From contig CM018604.1 of assembly GCA_009192285.1 (NCBI GenBank), forward strand, positions 4,125,746 to 4,189,745: 64,000 nucleotides of DNA. The letters are read 5' to 3'. The translations under genes and the position numbers were made by a program. The notes below the pieces were generated by a model. It was given only the letters and a program-made list of their open reading frames with translations, did not search any database and was not told the DNA's origin. The DNA is from Morchella semilibera (lineage: Eukaryota > Ascomycota > Pezizomycetes > Pezizales > Morchellaceae). Numbering within the stretch: position 1 is the first letter of the stretch; the number at the start of each line of letters is the position of its first letter. Below are positions 35,236-46,129 of the stretch, in pieces.

Positions 35236-36066
35236 ATGGAATCAGAATCCTGGATGCCAAATAGTCATGGCAACTATTCTCATGGGCGTACACAGGAAGA
35301 TTTGCAAGCGGCGTATGAAGCAGGCCAGAATTTTAGATTAGTTCCTACCGCTGAAAATAAGTGAGTATTTCTAAAAACCGAGTCACACATAGCTATATAG
35401 AAGAGTTTGAACTAACATCGTTTACGTTTAAGGGAAACGTTTGAGAATGCATCACTCCAATTCCTTCAAACCGTTAATGACCAGAAGCACCGAATTCTGG
35501 TCAGGACCGTATGGGGGTTGGATTTCTACAAGTACCTCTGGCTCGCTTACTTCTCCAAATGGGCAGTGATAATGCTTGTATCAACATATTATCTCTTTTC
35601 ATTTGTGACCGCTATTACAGAGGTTTACCCTGGGTCGATCAAAAAGCCGGCCAGCGTCATTGCGATTACAGCTGTTGCTGCCGTTCTTAAGGGCCTCGTT
35701 CATCTAATACTTTACTGGCTATCTGATGTTCCAAAGCGATACTACACCTGGGTAGTATGGCTACTGTGGGCTATGGCCATAATCGAAACTTCGTTTAAAG
35801 CGGGTGAACTTTTGTTAATCGCGAAATGGATTCCAAACTCCGAGGTCAATACAGCTCTTGACAGATGGAACTTTGCTGGAGGGGTCCTGAAGCCGCTTAT
35901 TTTTTCAGTAATGTGCGCTTGGTGTTTCCATCGCCCCCAGACAATTTACCTAGGGGACGAAGGCCAACACTTTGAAAGGGTTAACTCCAAATATGTTGCT
36001 CCCTTACTAAGCCAGGAAGAGAAGTCAGAACTCCTGAAGCGAATTTACCCGTATACGGATTATTGA
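35236..36066 (+). CDS. four-pass membrane protein of unknown function (252 aa)
   Basis: Two exons: 35236-35360 and 35433-36066, with a 72-nt intron (GTGAGT...TTTAAG) that splits a Lys codon and keeps frame to TGA. The N-terminus of about 80 residues is polar and charged. Hydrophobic spans follow at about 87-112 (FSKWAVIMLVSTYYLFSFV region), 122-145, 150-172 and 200-220. The tail is acidic and lysine-containing (LLSQEEKSELLKRIYPYTDY). No domain is recognised. The stop codon is followed at once by the left target duplication of a short LINE insertion (36066-36080), so the natural 3' untranslated region has been altered by that insertion. Confidence 0.7.
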
Positions 36067-36080
36067 ACCCCGAAATACAT

Positions 36081-36273
36081 ACGCACTAGGTTGGTCGAGG
36101 CCGAGGAGGAGTGGAAACTAGAGTAGTTCTTGGCGAGTATATCGGTGTGTCTTTCTTATGTTAGTGTTTTCCTTTGTTTTGTCTTGATCTTGGGGAGGAA
36201 GATTTTACCCTGCTTCCGGAGAGTGGGAAGTAAGGTCCTGTCATAGCCTACGGGCTGCATACATGTATCAATC
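36081..36273 (+). mobile_element. 193-bp 5'-truncated LINE in the 3' region of the preceding gene
   Basis: The fragment ends CATAGCCTACGGGCTGCATA...GTATCAATC, the same 3' tail as at 12953-13001. It is bounded by AACCCCGAAATACAT (36066-36080) and AACCCCAAAATACAT (36274-36288), a 15-bp duplication with one difference. Confidence 0.75.
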
Positions 36274-36288
36274 AACCCCAAAATACAT

Positions 36289-37463
36289 GTATCATTATTT
36301 TTTTCCTATTCTCTAGTCTGCATGTAAATGCATCATATTATTCCCAGACAATTGTGTTTGAATTCGGACAACCATTAAAAACTTTGAATAAGGCGCAATG
36401 ACAGGCACGTACCTTCTATCGCACGGTCTCCTCCCAATAATAAACAAACATGATATATGTAGGCAAATGACCTTTCTTGATCCATATATGTAGATATGTA
36501 GGTCTTGATTCCCCAAGTTGACTGAGAGTTCAAACCTCACTGCTTGCCGTTGTATACATGTACCAACTGGTGTTATTAGTGTATGTGAGTACTACATGTA
36601 GGAACCCACCTATCTCCGGCGATTCGCCCGATATATAAAGATGACACTTTACGGTCAAGCAAGTTTTTAGATAATAGTACCCTATCCAACCCGGCCCGCA
36701 ATACAGCGCAATAGATTCCTAAGCCCCGCCCTAGACCTTCTACAGCGATAAGTAGTCCAATAATGAAACTAAACTTATTTTGTTTAGGGTAATTATTGAA
36801 AGACCTTGCTATAACCCCACCACTATCTGGTGTCATGTTTTTTTCTGCTGTTTCCAAGACCTGTGGTTATCAGTGCATGGTTCACCATACACAAATATGG
36901 AACTAACGGAAACCGCCAGGCGTCCGGCGGTGCATGATGGGTCCGTTTCTCATGTAAAATTTCCCAGATCAGAGATGGCGAACTTGCGTATCCCCGCCCT
37001 CCCCGTTAGGACTCCGTCTATTATTATGGTTGCGAGTTGGAATGCCGTCTTGTCTTCGGTGGAATCATATGTACATAACTTGATCTTAAGACTGAATGCC
37101 TAGTTATTTTACTACATGTATTTACTTCTGTTGATGAAATCCGGATGCCTCTTACGCATTACATACCAACTGCCCATAATTCATTTTTTTGAATTATACA
37201 TATGTTGCATGTATTCGCAAACTGATGAGTGCCCGTATTATACCCCATGACGCGTCTATCGCTTAATTTCTTTTACCAAGCGCCCCCAAGCTACATGTAC
37301 TCTATATACATGTAGTTGTCCCCGCGGGTGCCTACGACCTACATGGATTTCTACATCCGTGGAAAAGAGAGCCTAAACGCCAAGAAATTGAGTGAACTAT
37401 ATATGAGCTCATCACCAATCCTCCGGCTCTCGACTACTAGCTTGATACACTCTATACATCCTG
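36289..37463. other. intergenic stretch
   Basis: No gene is supported. Open frames on both strands around 36576-37103 overlap and show no family signature. TACATGTA palindromes recur near 36550, 36590, 37110 and 37295-37315. Confidence 0.5.
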
Positions 37464-38412
37464 ATGGCATCCAACGCCGGTCGTCCTTTCGAACCATTCG
37501 ATGCGCCTAATGGTGATTCGTTTTTCATGAAGTTGGACAGTGAACGGATTATGGCGAAGCACTCCCATAGTCAGGAAGCGCTCAAGAGAGAAACTACTTC
37601 CATCTTGTCAGCCCCGTTTGTGTAAGCATTGCCCTCGTTTTAGCCATATTCCTGTGTATTTCGCTATTCTGTGGATGCGTGGAAGAATATAGGGGAATTT
37701 CAAACGACTCTTCTTCATGAGCTAGCCCTTGAAGGTATACAGTGAAAGTCCCCGAGATACTAACCGTTTACTCCAACATAGGCGAAATTTCATCGTTACG
37801 TTTAAAGCTCAGCCGATTACCAATGGTGACCTGGTTCGGGCCATAGCGAACTACGATAAACTTGCGGATAAGCTTTACCATTGCTCCGGATCTCTTATTT
37901 CCCAAGCTAGCTCTCTCCTCAACTTCTATTTCCCTGAAGGATCACCTCCACCGCCTACCACACTCCTCGGCAAGATTCCCTACATTATCACATCTGATAT
38001 ACACTTTACCAAAGGGAGAGGTGGGTTACCCCCGGATCCTGAACCAGCGATTCCACGAGAAGTAGTCCTGCTTAGACTTCGCGGGCTATTCGCGGGTGTG
38101 GATGCCGTAGAGCAGGTGATAGATGAAGTCCATTATCGGAGGTTAGATAACTTTCTACCTATTCTGCATGAATCCAACATGGGGTTTCGGGTGGCCAGTG
38201 CGTTTACGGCAGCGAGATGTGAGGACGATATGGATAGGGCGGTAGGAGCTGTGCGGAGATGGCTAAGCGAAAGTGATATCGAACAGTATGAAAGCATACT
38301 TCAGGAGCTCCAGTGGTTAATGGACCCTGATTCCGTGACGGTGCAGGCCAGTGTTGATGGATATAGGAGGGGCAACAACCTAAGAAGAAGAATAAGCTAC
38401 CACTCTAAGTAG
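37464..38412 (+). CDS. hypothetical protein (about 280 aa)
   Basis: Two exons are proposed. 37464-37619 encodes MASNAGRPFEPFDAPNGD and on to ILSAPF. 37726-38412 starts after a TAG acceptor and continues through VYSESPRDTNRLL to RRRISYHSK and a TAG stop. The 106-nt intron keeps phase 0 when the first of two adjacent GT donors (37620) is used; an alternative acceptor at 37734 would remove three residues. The product is soluble and charged, with helices in the C-terminal half, a proline run PPPP near residue 125, and no signal peptide or membrane span. I recognise no domain. Confidence 0.6.
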
Positions 38413-40747
38413 TTGGCCACTATGTATCTGTGGTTTGGTGCATGTACGTAGGCAAAGCTTATACATATAGCAAACTGATCTTATGAGGACCAAGTTCAAC
38501 ACCTATCATCCTTCCGAGAGGTTAAGGCACAAAAGTGAAGGAGGTAGTTACTATATATGCTTGGGACCCCGCCACCCCAAGCCACCCACCAAGAAAAGAA
38601 GAATTGATAGGCAGCGTGAGAACCGGGCAATATAGCGGGAGTAGAACGATGCATGTGGCCCAAGGATATAGCCCCACCTTCTTGAGTTCTACTGCCAGTA
38701 TATTGGTGACAAACGCGTACGGGCCTCTTGCTATTCCTCCTTAATTGCAAGCCTCTCAGCACACGCCCTCCAGCATGCCTCACGAAAACGATACCTGATT
38801 CCCCATTGATACCTTCATCATGATTAATGCCAAGTACTCGTTGTATTAATTATAAGCACCGTCGTCATAGTAATTAATAAATATATTACACACCCAAGCT
38901 CATAATCTCACCAAGTTCCGATCCCGAACGTACCGTACTAGGCCGGCATAGGGTAAAAAGCGTATTTACTAAATTTTAGTACCTTGCGGATCCATTCCAG
39001 CTCTGAGGTTATGTACGCCATGTCACGTGCCGCATGAATCAAGCGAGTGATATGTGGTGATTGTTATTGGTTTTTTTTAACTCATTTATTGTGTGCAGCC
39101 CATGGGACTAGTATTATGACAACATCTAAAATACCACTTACCCTAGTAAATGAAGCAAAAAATAAAACAGAGCGAAAAATGGGGTTCCGCGAAGTCATGA
39201 GCAAGGATTGAAAAGTCAATCCGCAATACGCTTTGTAACTATCATAATTATTAACATAAATGCAAGACTACGTACATAAAATTAAGCCTATACCACAGGC
39301 CCCAAATTAATCTTGAGTCTCGTATGAATTTGTTTTTCGTGATAGACGATATAAGTACTGCTGCGATAATTTTAGATGTGTGTGCACCTATAGCTATTTA
39401 CAGGAGGATAAATATGGTGTAGAGAGAGAAACTAGACTCGAGTGAGAACCAACACAGCTTCACGCCAGAGTATTAGCAACATATAGTCTATGCGCTCTGT
39501 GCGCGGCCGCGGTAGACAGAGGTAATTATCAAAGGTGCATGTACTCGCGGCGACTCTTACGGCAACAGCGAGGATATATAGTAGGGCGTATAGAGCCGGA
39601 GGGCCGGGATTAGTGATTGCCATAACAAGGCCGCCGTCTTGAGGGCGAGATTGATCGAAGATTTATACCTACTGATATATCAGGGCTAGGGCGCCGCGGT
39701 TTCCGAATGGTAGTCTTATAGAGACGTACATAGTCAGCGCTAGTGCAGCGCTGAATTAAATGAAATTAAAGGGTTCTAAAGATTATTATAGGTCTTTGAA
39801 AAATATATATAGCTTTCACTTCCTGAACCATATTGATCACCTAGATTATAAAGTTATGAACTTGTTCCAGCCTTTCATTCTCGCTTCGCTCTTGGTACTA
39901 GCCCTGTTATATATATAATTACGGAGCCGGGGCGGAGCAGGCCGCAATTAATAATATATAGTGGCCCCCAGACCACCGGTGTTCCAGAGTGTTCACCCTA
40001 CATATATATATATTCGTTATGTTACTCTGAGGCACTCTTCAGAAGTAGGCATTTGGTTATTTCCTCTTGGCCGCGGGGTTTGGTGTGGGCGTACTACATG
40101 CATGTAGTCTTATTTTTTTTTACCTGCATCTGTAGTTTAGGACGGTATATATACTTCCCATAATTTCTGATTAACTTCGAATACTCAAAACGTCTCTGGG
40201 GAACTTTTGGATTCTGGAAATTTATTTTTCACCAATCACATTCCAGTTAGGCACCACATCCACACACTTCAAAACCGGGCACTTCGAACGAGTCAGAGGG
40301 GTAATACTACATAATAGAGACTTTGTGCAAATGGAGCCAGCTTCTGACCCGTAGATCTGGGGATTAGCACCAATCAGGTTACGAGAAGATGGAGCTGGCT
40401 CCATTTGCTGTTGATGTTGACCCTGGCCTGGGCCCCGGCAATCGGGCGGTTGAAATACGACCTATCATTTCAGTACTTCTCGTTCATGTTAATTCGACCA
40501 GCGCCTTTCGATTCTTCATGGAAAATTCGCTGTGGGAAGCTTCATGCAGCTGCGCAGGCATTGCATGTCCGCTACCCCTATACGATATTATTTCATTCTT
40601 TCCACCCACTGATACCCCATATAAAGCTTTAACCCTTGATTAACATCACTACACTCTATGCAACCTACGCATGAGTTAAGGACTACATGAAAAGATCCCC
40701 CACCCCCAGAGAAGGCCTCCCCACGGGATAGACTCAAAAGACACTTC
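38413..40747. other. gene-free AT-rich stretch
   Basis: No gene is supported. It contains a perfect 16-bp inverted repeat (40327-40342 and 40393-40408) and AT-rich palindromic tracts around 39780-40010. Confidence 0.55.
40327..40408. repeat. perfect 16-bp inverted repeat
   Basis: GCAAATGGAGCCAGCT at 40327-40342 is inverted exactly at 40393-40408, separated by 50 nt. It could be a very short MITE or a regulatory hairpin. No gene is adjacent. Confidence 0.5.
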
Positions 40748-40870
40748 CAAGGAAGGCGTCTGATACTCGCAAAAGATTCAATGGCAAGGTAGACCCTGCA
40801 AGCCAACAATAAATTAAAAAGACCACAAGATTAAGAAATAGTAAAGGGATTAAACTTCCGACATATATAT
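40748..40870 (-). pseudogene. relic of the multi-pass membrane protein family (17989-19794)
   Basis: On the minus strand, CRVYLAIESFASIRRLP aligns with ARLYLLVESFVSMRRLP of the intact 601-aa protein. It is preceded, in a shifted frame, by a hydrophobic IPLLFLNLVVFLIYCWLA stretch that matches the last membrane helix. The frame shift and lack of flanking exons show it is a decayed copy. Confidence 0.5.
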
Positions 40871-42190
40871 AGCTTGGATATATAAGAATTGTGACAAAGG
40901 GACTATAAAAGACTCCCCTGAGTATATATAAGTATATACGCGAAAGAGTCTGACCTAGCTTTTCCTATACATGTACAGCGGTGGGTAATAAGTCATCGGA
41001 CGATCTTATACCAACAGTTCCCCCCGCAGACTTATATCCTGGTGGCGTTCCGTCTGGTGGCTTATTACCCAGTACTGTTGCACCCTCCACCCTTCGCCGC
41101 CGTCGTAATTTACAAGACCGATCAGAATCCTATTAATGATGTTGGGAAATCTCCGCGATCCGAACCGTTTGTTTTCCACAAGCCACAGGGCGGGCGGAAT
41201 CACAATCCCTAGATCTAGGTAACAACGCATATGCATAGTCAGGTAAGAAATTTATATACGGGTGGTCGGCCAATTAGTGGGAAATAGATATACTCGCGAC
41301 AGGCAACAAGCTAGTACCCGAAAATGTAGCTACACTGCGTTCGTATCCTGCCGCAACCACCGGTACCTCTATGCGCGCCAAGTACAAGTAGACCGAGTTT
41401 TAGCTTGTGATTGGCCCACAGCCATGCATATGGCGGCTCGAACTGGCGTCAGGCCAAGCATCTGCGATCAATGTCAGCCAACCGCAACAGACAGCAAATG
41501 ATATCCGCCAAATTTAAGGCATAGAGGTAGATCTTACAGCTGCATGCTGAGAAATACTTGAGGACTGGAGACTCTACACTGCGTATTTCTGATAAAGTGA
41601 CTTGTCAGCTGCAATGGCAGCGCAGGCTTAGCTGCATGAGTTTCCCTTTCACTTTGAAAATGGTTTTCAGGGTTGCACTGAAAGACTCTAATATCCGGTG
41701 GCACGACAAACAATATATATATAAGTACTCGAGGCTCACGACTTCCCCAAAGACGACCGCCATCGCATGCCATAAAAATGTAGTCCGTGTGTATGCAACA
41801 CCAGCCGCCCCCGGAAACCCGTGACGGTAAATATAAGTAGATTGCAATTGGTTCCCGAATACAGGGCAAAAACCTTACCTTCAACTCGGGCCTTATAAGA
41901 TATGGGGTAGGTCCGTCGCTCGCGCCCCGTCTGCCTTTCCTCCTCCAAACTTTGCAAAATTCCCCACGATTTCTACATTACACATAGCACAGTGCCCTAT
42001 CTTCCACCTGGGAGCTCTCTCTGTTTAACCACCCCCCGAGTGCAAAACCTCCTTCCTCATGGTTCACTTACAAACCCAGTAAGGAAGATATAGTGGGAGA
42101 AGTGTAGAAGTCCACAAGGCTGACCTCGTTAATACAGCTAATAGTCTCTGTTACAAATCCTATCCGCATATATACGCAAATGATGGCAGT
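40871..42190. other. gene-free stretch
   Basis: Short open frames on both strands (for example minus 41006-41236, minus 41534-41884) overlap each other and have no family signature. Nothing else is supportable. Confidence 0.5.
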
Positions 42191-42457
42191 TAAAGCCGAT
42201 ATATAATCTAGACAGAAACGTCCCAGAGCCAGCTCCACAGCCCTACCAGAGCTCCACTTCTAATTACAGTGACCGCTTCTCCGTATCCAACACAGTTCTC
42301 GCAGCTATGGCTGTCCTTGTCGCTATTCTTACTCTTTTTAAAACGTGGAAAATGTGGAAATACTGCCGTAAACGAAGGGCTAGGACCGTGGGTTTTTCTC
42401 CATGCATGCCTATAAGAAAAGTAGGTAATAATAGTCGCTTTTGATCTAGAGCCATGA
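42190..42457 (+). CDS. possible small single-pass membrane protein, partial model
   Basis: The plus strand is open from about 42190 through SSTSNYSDRFSVSNTVLAAM, a hydrophobic helix AMAVLVAILTLF, and then a strongly basic segment KTWKMWKYCRKRRARTVG, reaching a TGA soon after a GTAGGT splice-donor-like site near 42420. This resembles the single-TM protein at 33042-33510 in layout. An open frame continues after a possible acceptor near 42450, but the intron would be only about 29 nt, so the exon structure is not resolved. A long antisense frame also covers the region. Low confidence. Confidence 0.3.
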
Positions 42458-42854
42458 GCACCCCGAACACGGAATCGGCCTCGTACTCCCTCTTGGCCTG
42501 GTCCTTTCTAACAAGTACAATAACAACAACTACCAGCACGGCGATATGGTCTACCACAGTTCCTTGACGGTTCAGCTGGCCGCATCCGGTGGAAGCTCTA
42601 GAGTTAGGCCTGAGCATGAGTGAAGTCTTTTCTGGAGTTTTATGTTTTTTGGTAAAGATTAAATTTATAAAACTTCCAAATTTCACCGCAAGTAGGAGTC
42701 TATACCATAATTTATGCTTTATGCAATATTTTGTGCCAAAAAAAAAATGTACCTACAAGTAGTTGTTCTTTTTCTACTTGACTGGCCGGTACATGTCACC
42801 AACCAGGTTAGCGTGGAGTCTTTGATGCGAGGGGCGAGGCTCATACTCTACATA

Positions 42855-42957
42855 CTCGGGGCAGGTAAATAGAACCTGAACATAAAAACGCGCTAGCAGG
42901 GGTCAAAGTGGTGGTTACCAGAAAAACGATGTTCAGGTTCTTCTTACCTGCCCCGAG
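42855..42957. mobile_element. 103-bp MITE with 29-bp terminal inverted repeats, TA-flanked
   Basis: The left end starts CTCGGGGCAGGTAAATAGAA and continues CCTGAACAT. The right end on the minus strand starts CTCGGGGCAGGTAAGAAGAA and continues the same way (27 of 29 identical). TA flanks both (42853-42854 and 42958-42959). Confidence 0.8.
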
Positions 42958-42959
42958 TA

Positions 42960-43873
42960 CATGCAGAGTACTTATGTATGTAGTTGGATTTTAAAGTAGT
43001 CCGCGTCAGATCTTTGCCTGGTCACGTTGGCAACCCGGCCCTGTCTATGGGCACCTCGAGTATGTACTCGCTATCCATATCCACCACAAGAACCTGAAAA
43101 TGCAGGTGCCAATATTTGTATGGCCAAGACGATTCTCCCATATATATTATTTTTGCAGTCTATGCTTACTAAACCACCGGCTGTTGGACCAGAATGATCT
43201 CCTCTCAATTAATACGGCAAGTACAAGTATGTACATGTACTTAAAAGGTCACTAAATATCACTCGCTTAATTATGTAACTCGTAATCATGACATATCACT
43301 CGTCACAGCCACTCCACATGTAATTCACTCATAACTCCAATTAAATTAAGATCCAAGGTACTTTATATACGTACATATTAATAAAACCCACTGCAGAGAC
43401 GTATATCTGTTCTTCAATATAGCAAGATGCACCTCATTGCATCACACACACACACACACACCCAATCAGGCCACCATGTAATGTAAGGCAACCCACTTTT
43501 ACATCTGCACTGCATCTCATTTCTTCTTCTTCCTCTTCCTCTGCTTGTTTTGTTTGATTAATTGATGATGTATGTGATATGTAGTACTACCCACCGGTTT
43601 CAGGCATCCCACCCACGCCCCAACAACAGCTGCAGCAGCAACGATAACCCTAAACCACCAACCAATTATAATCAACCACCAACCACAACGAACCACCAGC
43701 AATCAACACCACCAATCACTGGAATATAAACCCCACAAAAGATATAAAAATTGTATGTATATTATACCGCGGCGTAAGGAATTTATAACAAACCCTACTC
43801 GCCCCACCCTCGAGGGCTCTTTCCCCACCCCGCCAAACACATCTCTCCTAGATACTTATATCCAATTGCAATA
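42960..43873. other. intergenic region upstream of the RBR ligase
   Basis: Contains a segment at about 43055-43140 (with GCAGGTGCCAATATTTGT) that recurs near 21330-21400, a CA microsatellite at 43443-43461, and the promoter/leader of the gene at 43874 (CCAATTGCAATA just before the start codon). No gene is seen. Confidence 0.5.
43443..43461. repeat. (CA)n microsatellite
   Basis: Nine to ten consecutive CA units. Confidence 0.7.
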
Positions 43874-46129
43874 ATGCCAGCCAAAACACCCTGCCGGTAT
43901 TACCTGCACAAGACCTGTTTCCGTGGAACAGCTTGTCCATTCCTCCACTCTCCTGTCTCATCCTCCCCCTCCTCCTCCCCCTCCTCCTCTTCCCCGACAT
44001 CCCCGACATCCTCGACCTCATCTTCCTCTTCCTCGACCTCCTCCTTCTCCACGGTCATCACCACCTCCACTTCTCGGCCCGTTTCCAAAAGTCTACGTCC
44101 AGATGCTCCGGAATTCAGGCCACCATGCCGATTCTTTCTGAGGGGATACTGCAGCCGTGGGAGTGTCTGCAAATTCCTCCACCAGACCAATGAGCCTATG
44201 ATTGAACCCGGGGAGAGCAGTACGGGCCCAGATCTAGACCCGGACACTGAGACCGTGGTGCTCTCCACGCACACTGTCACCTTCGGCGCCGGCCTCTCTA
44301 TAATTTCAGCTGTACCAACTATCAATCCCAACTCGGTCACAATCTCAAACCTCCCGCCCAGTATGACGGCTGAAGGCCTCACGCAGTTGTTGGCCCCCTT
44401 TGGCCTAACCTCCATAAGCATCGTGCCCCCTCCTGCAGGTCATTCCACCCGGCGCACCGCAGTTACCGCCCTCGCAACGCTGACCTCCGCACATGAGGCC
44501 ACCACCATTCTCAATGACGGCATATGCTTCCCCACGCGCACCGCTACTGTGGCCCTGACCCCCTCCTACCCGGAGCCCTCCCTCGATTCCTCCCGACTGA
44601 CAATCATGTACGACGCCCCCATGCTCTCCGCCACCGCCCACGCACCCACCCAGCAGCTCCGCACAATCGCCGGACACCGGATAACCTCCGCCACCACCCC
44701 CACGGGCCTCACGGAGCTTCGGGGCCTCCCCCGCGGTATCCGCCGGATCGACCTCCAGCGCGCCCTAGGCACCCGCCAGGTCCGCCTCGGCGCCGCATCA
44801 TACCCCCTCAACGTCCCCGAGACCACGGTCGAAATCCGAACCCTCCTCGAGGCCTCCAACTACAGCGTCATGGCCATCGACACCGTCAGCATCCCGGACG
44901 CCCCAAAAGTGCGACTATCTGTCCGCCTCGCGAGCGCGGCGCAGGCACGCACCGCCGTGCGCGAGCTGGACAAGAGACCGGCAGAGTTTCTGGGCGGCGC
45001 GACGTTGCGCGTGTGGCAGGTGTTTACGGCGAAGCTGCGGACGGCGCGGGGCGTCGTGCGCGTGGTGAAGGGGCAGCTGGAGGAGCTGCGCAAGTCGCAG
45101 GCCGCGCGCTTCACGAGGGTCAGGGTGTTTGGGGAGGAGGAGGAGGAGGCGGTGGTGGGTACCCCCGTGTTCGTAATTGTCAGTGGGCCGGATAGGGAGG
45201 CGGTGGTGAGGGCGAAGGCGGTGGTGAGGGACTTGATATTGGGGGAGGTTGTGAGGGATTCGGATGGGAAAGCCCTATGGGATGATGCAATGGTGGGGAG
45301 GAAGGGGCGGGGGGTCTTGCGCGAGGTGGAAAAGTCCACGGGGGCGTATATACACTACGATGCCCGGCGGCGACAGCTCACCGCCCATGGCCCGCAGCCC
45401 GCACGTATCAGCGCCGCTAGAAAACTCCTTACGCTGCGGTCTCCGCCTGTGCCCACGCCCAGCTCACCAGGACAGGACCAACCCCCACCGCAGCCCCTCG
45501 CCGACGGCACCTGCCCCGTCTGCCTCTGCCCCGCCGAGGACCCGACAACGACGCTCCCCTGCGAACACACCTACTGCGACTCCTGCTTCACGCGCTACAT
45601 CGGCTCCATCAGCACCTTCCCCGTGTCCTGCATCGCCTGCGCTACTCCCCTCCCGCTGCGTCTCCTCCCCGCGTCCCTCCGCGACACTGCATGGTCCGAC
45701 CATGTCAGCACGCGGCCTTCAACGCTTCGCTTCTGCCCGACGCCCGACTGCAAGGGTGTCATTGAGGTGACGCCGGATGCCGGGGCACCCCACACGTGCA
45801 CCGAGTGTCTGGTCGAGATGTGCACGCGCTGCGTCGTGCCGATGCATGATGGGATGACCTGCGCGGAGTGGATCGTGGGGCTGGATGTCGAGGGGGAGAG
45901 GAGCTTTGGGACGTGGGCGAGCGGGAGAGACGTGCGGGTTTGCGGGGCGGCGGGGTGCGGAGTGGTGATTGAGAAGGTGGACGGCTGCAACCATGTCCAG
46001 TGCGGGAGGTGCAAGGCGCACATGTGTTGGGTGTGTGGGAGGGTGTGGGCGACGCCCGAGACGGTCTACAGGCATATGAGGGAGGTGCATGGAGGGATTG
46101 GGGTGAATGAGGAGGACTTTGGGTGGTAG
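43874..46129 (+). CDS. CCCH zinc finger / RRM-like / RBR-type E3 ubiquitin ligase (751 aa)
   Basis: A single-exon gene. Two CCCH fingers (C-x7-C-x5-C-x3-H) lie at residues 7-25 (CRYYLHKTCFRGTACPFLH) and about 85-103, separated by a long Ser/Pro/Thr tract. An RRM-like fold follows at about 155-235 (VTISNLPPSMTAEGLTQLL). The C-terminal RBR spans about 546-745: RING1 (CPVCLC...CEHTYCDSC), IBR (FCPTPDCKGVIE...CTECLVEMCTRC) and RING2 (VCGAAGCGVVIEKVDGCNHV...CWVC). By homology to known RBR enzymes, the catalytic cysteine that accepts ubiquitin is the Cys in VDGC. Such ligases take ubiquitin from an E2 onto this Cys, then transfer it to substrate. The RNA-binding-type fingers and RRM-like segment suggest an RNA- or ribonucleoprotein-linked substrate, which is inference. 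GC-rich codon use matches its neighbours. Confidence 0.9.
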   Translation: MPAKTPCRYYLHKTCFRGTACPFLHSPVSSSPSSSPSSSSPTSPTSSTSSSSSSTSSFSTVITTSTSRPVSKSLRPDAPEFRPPCRFFLRGYCSRGSVCKFLHQTNEPMIEPGESSTGPDLDPDTETVVLSTHTVTFGAGLSIISAVPTINPNSVTISNLPPSMTAEGLTQLLAPFGLTSISIVPPPAGHSTRRTAVTALATLTSAHEATTILNDGICFPTRTATVALTPSYPEPSLDSSRLTIMYDAPMLSATAHAPTQQLRTIAGHRITSATTPTGLTELRGLPRGIRRIDLQRALGTRQVRLGAASYPLNVPETTVEIRTLLEASNYSVMAIDTVSIPDAPKVRLSVRLASAAQARTAVRELDKRPAEFLGGATLRVWQVFTAKLRTARGVVRVVKGQLEELRKSQAARFTRVRVFGEEEEEAVVGTPVFVIVSGPDREAVVRAKAVVRDLILGEVVRDSDGKALWDDAMVGRKGRGVLREVEKSTGAYIHYDARRRQLTAHGPQPARISAARKLLTLRSPPVPTPSSPGQDQPPPQPLADGTCPVCLCPAEDPTTTLPCEHTYCDSCFTRYIGSISTFPVSCIACATPLPLRLLPASLRDTAWSDHVSTRPSTLRFCPTPDCKGVIEVTPDAGAPHTCTECLVEMCTRCVVPMHDGMTCAEWIVGLDVEGERSFGTWASGRDVRVCGAAGCGVVIEKVDGCNHVQCGRCKAHMCWVCGRVWATPETVYRHMREVHGGIGVNEEDFGW

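Noticed and set aside
36576-37103. Overlapping open frames on both strands
   Set aside because: Neither has a recognised motif, and they overlap in opposite orientation.
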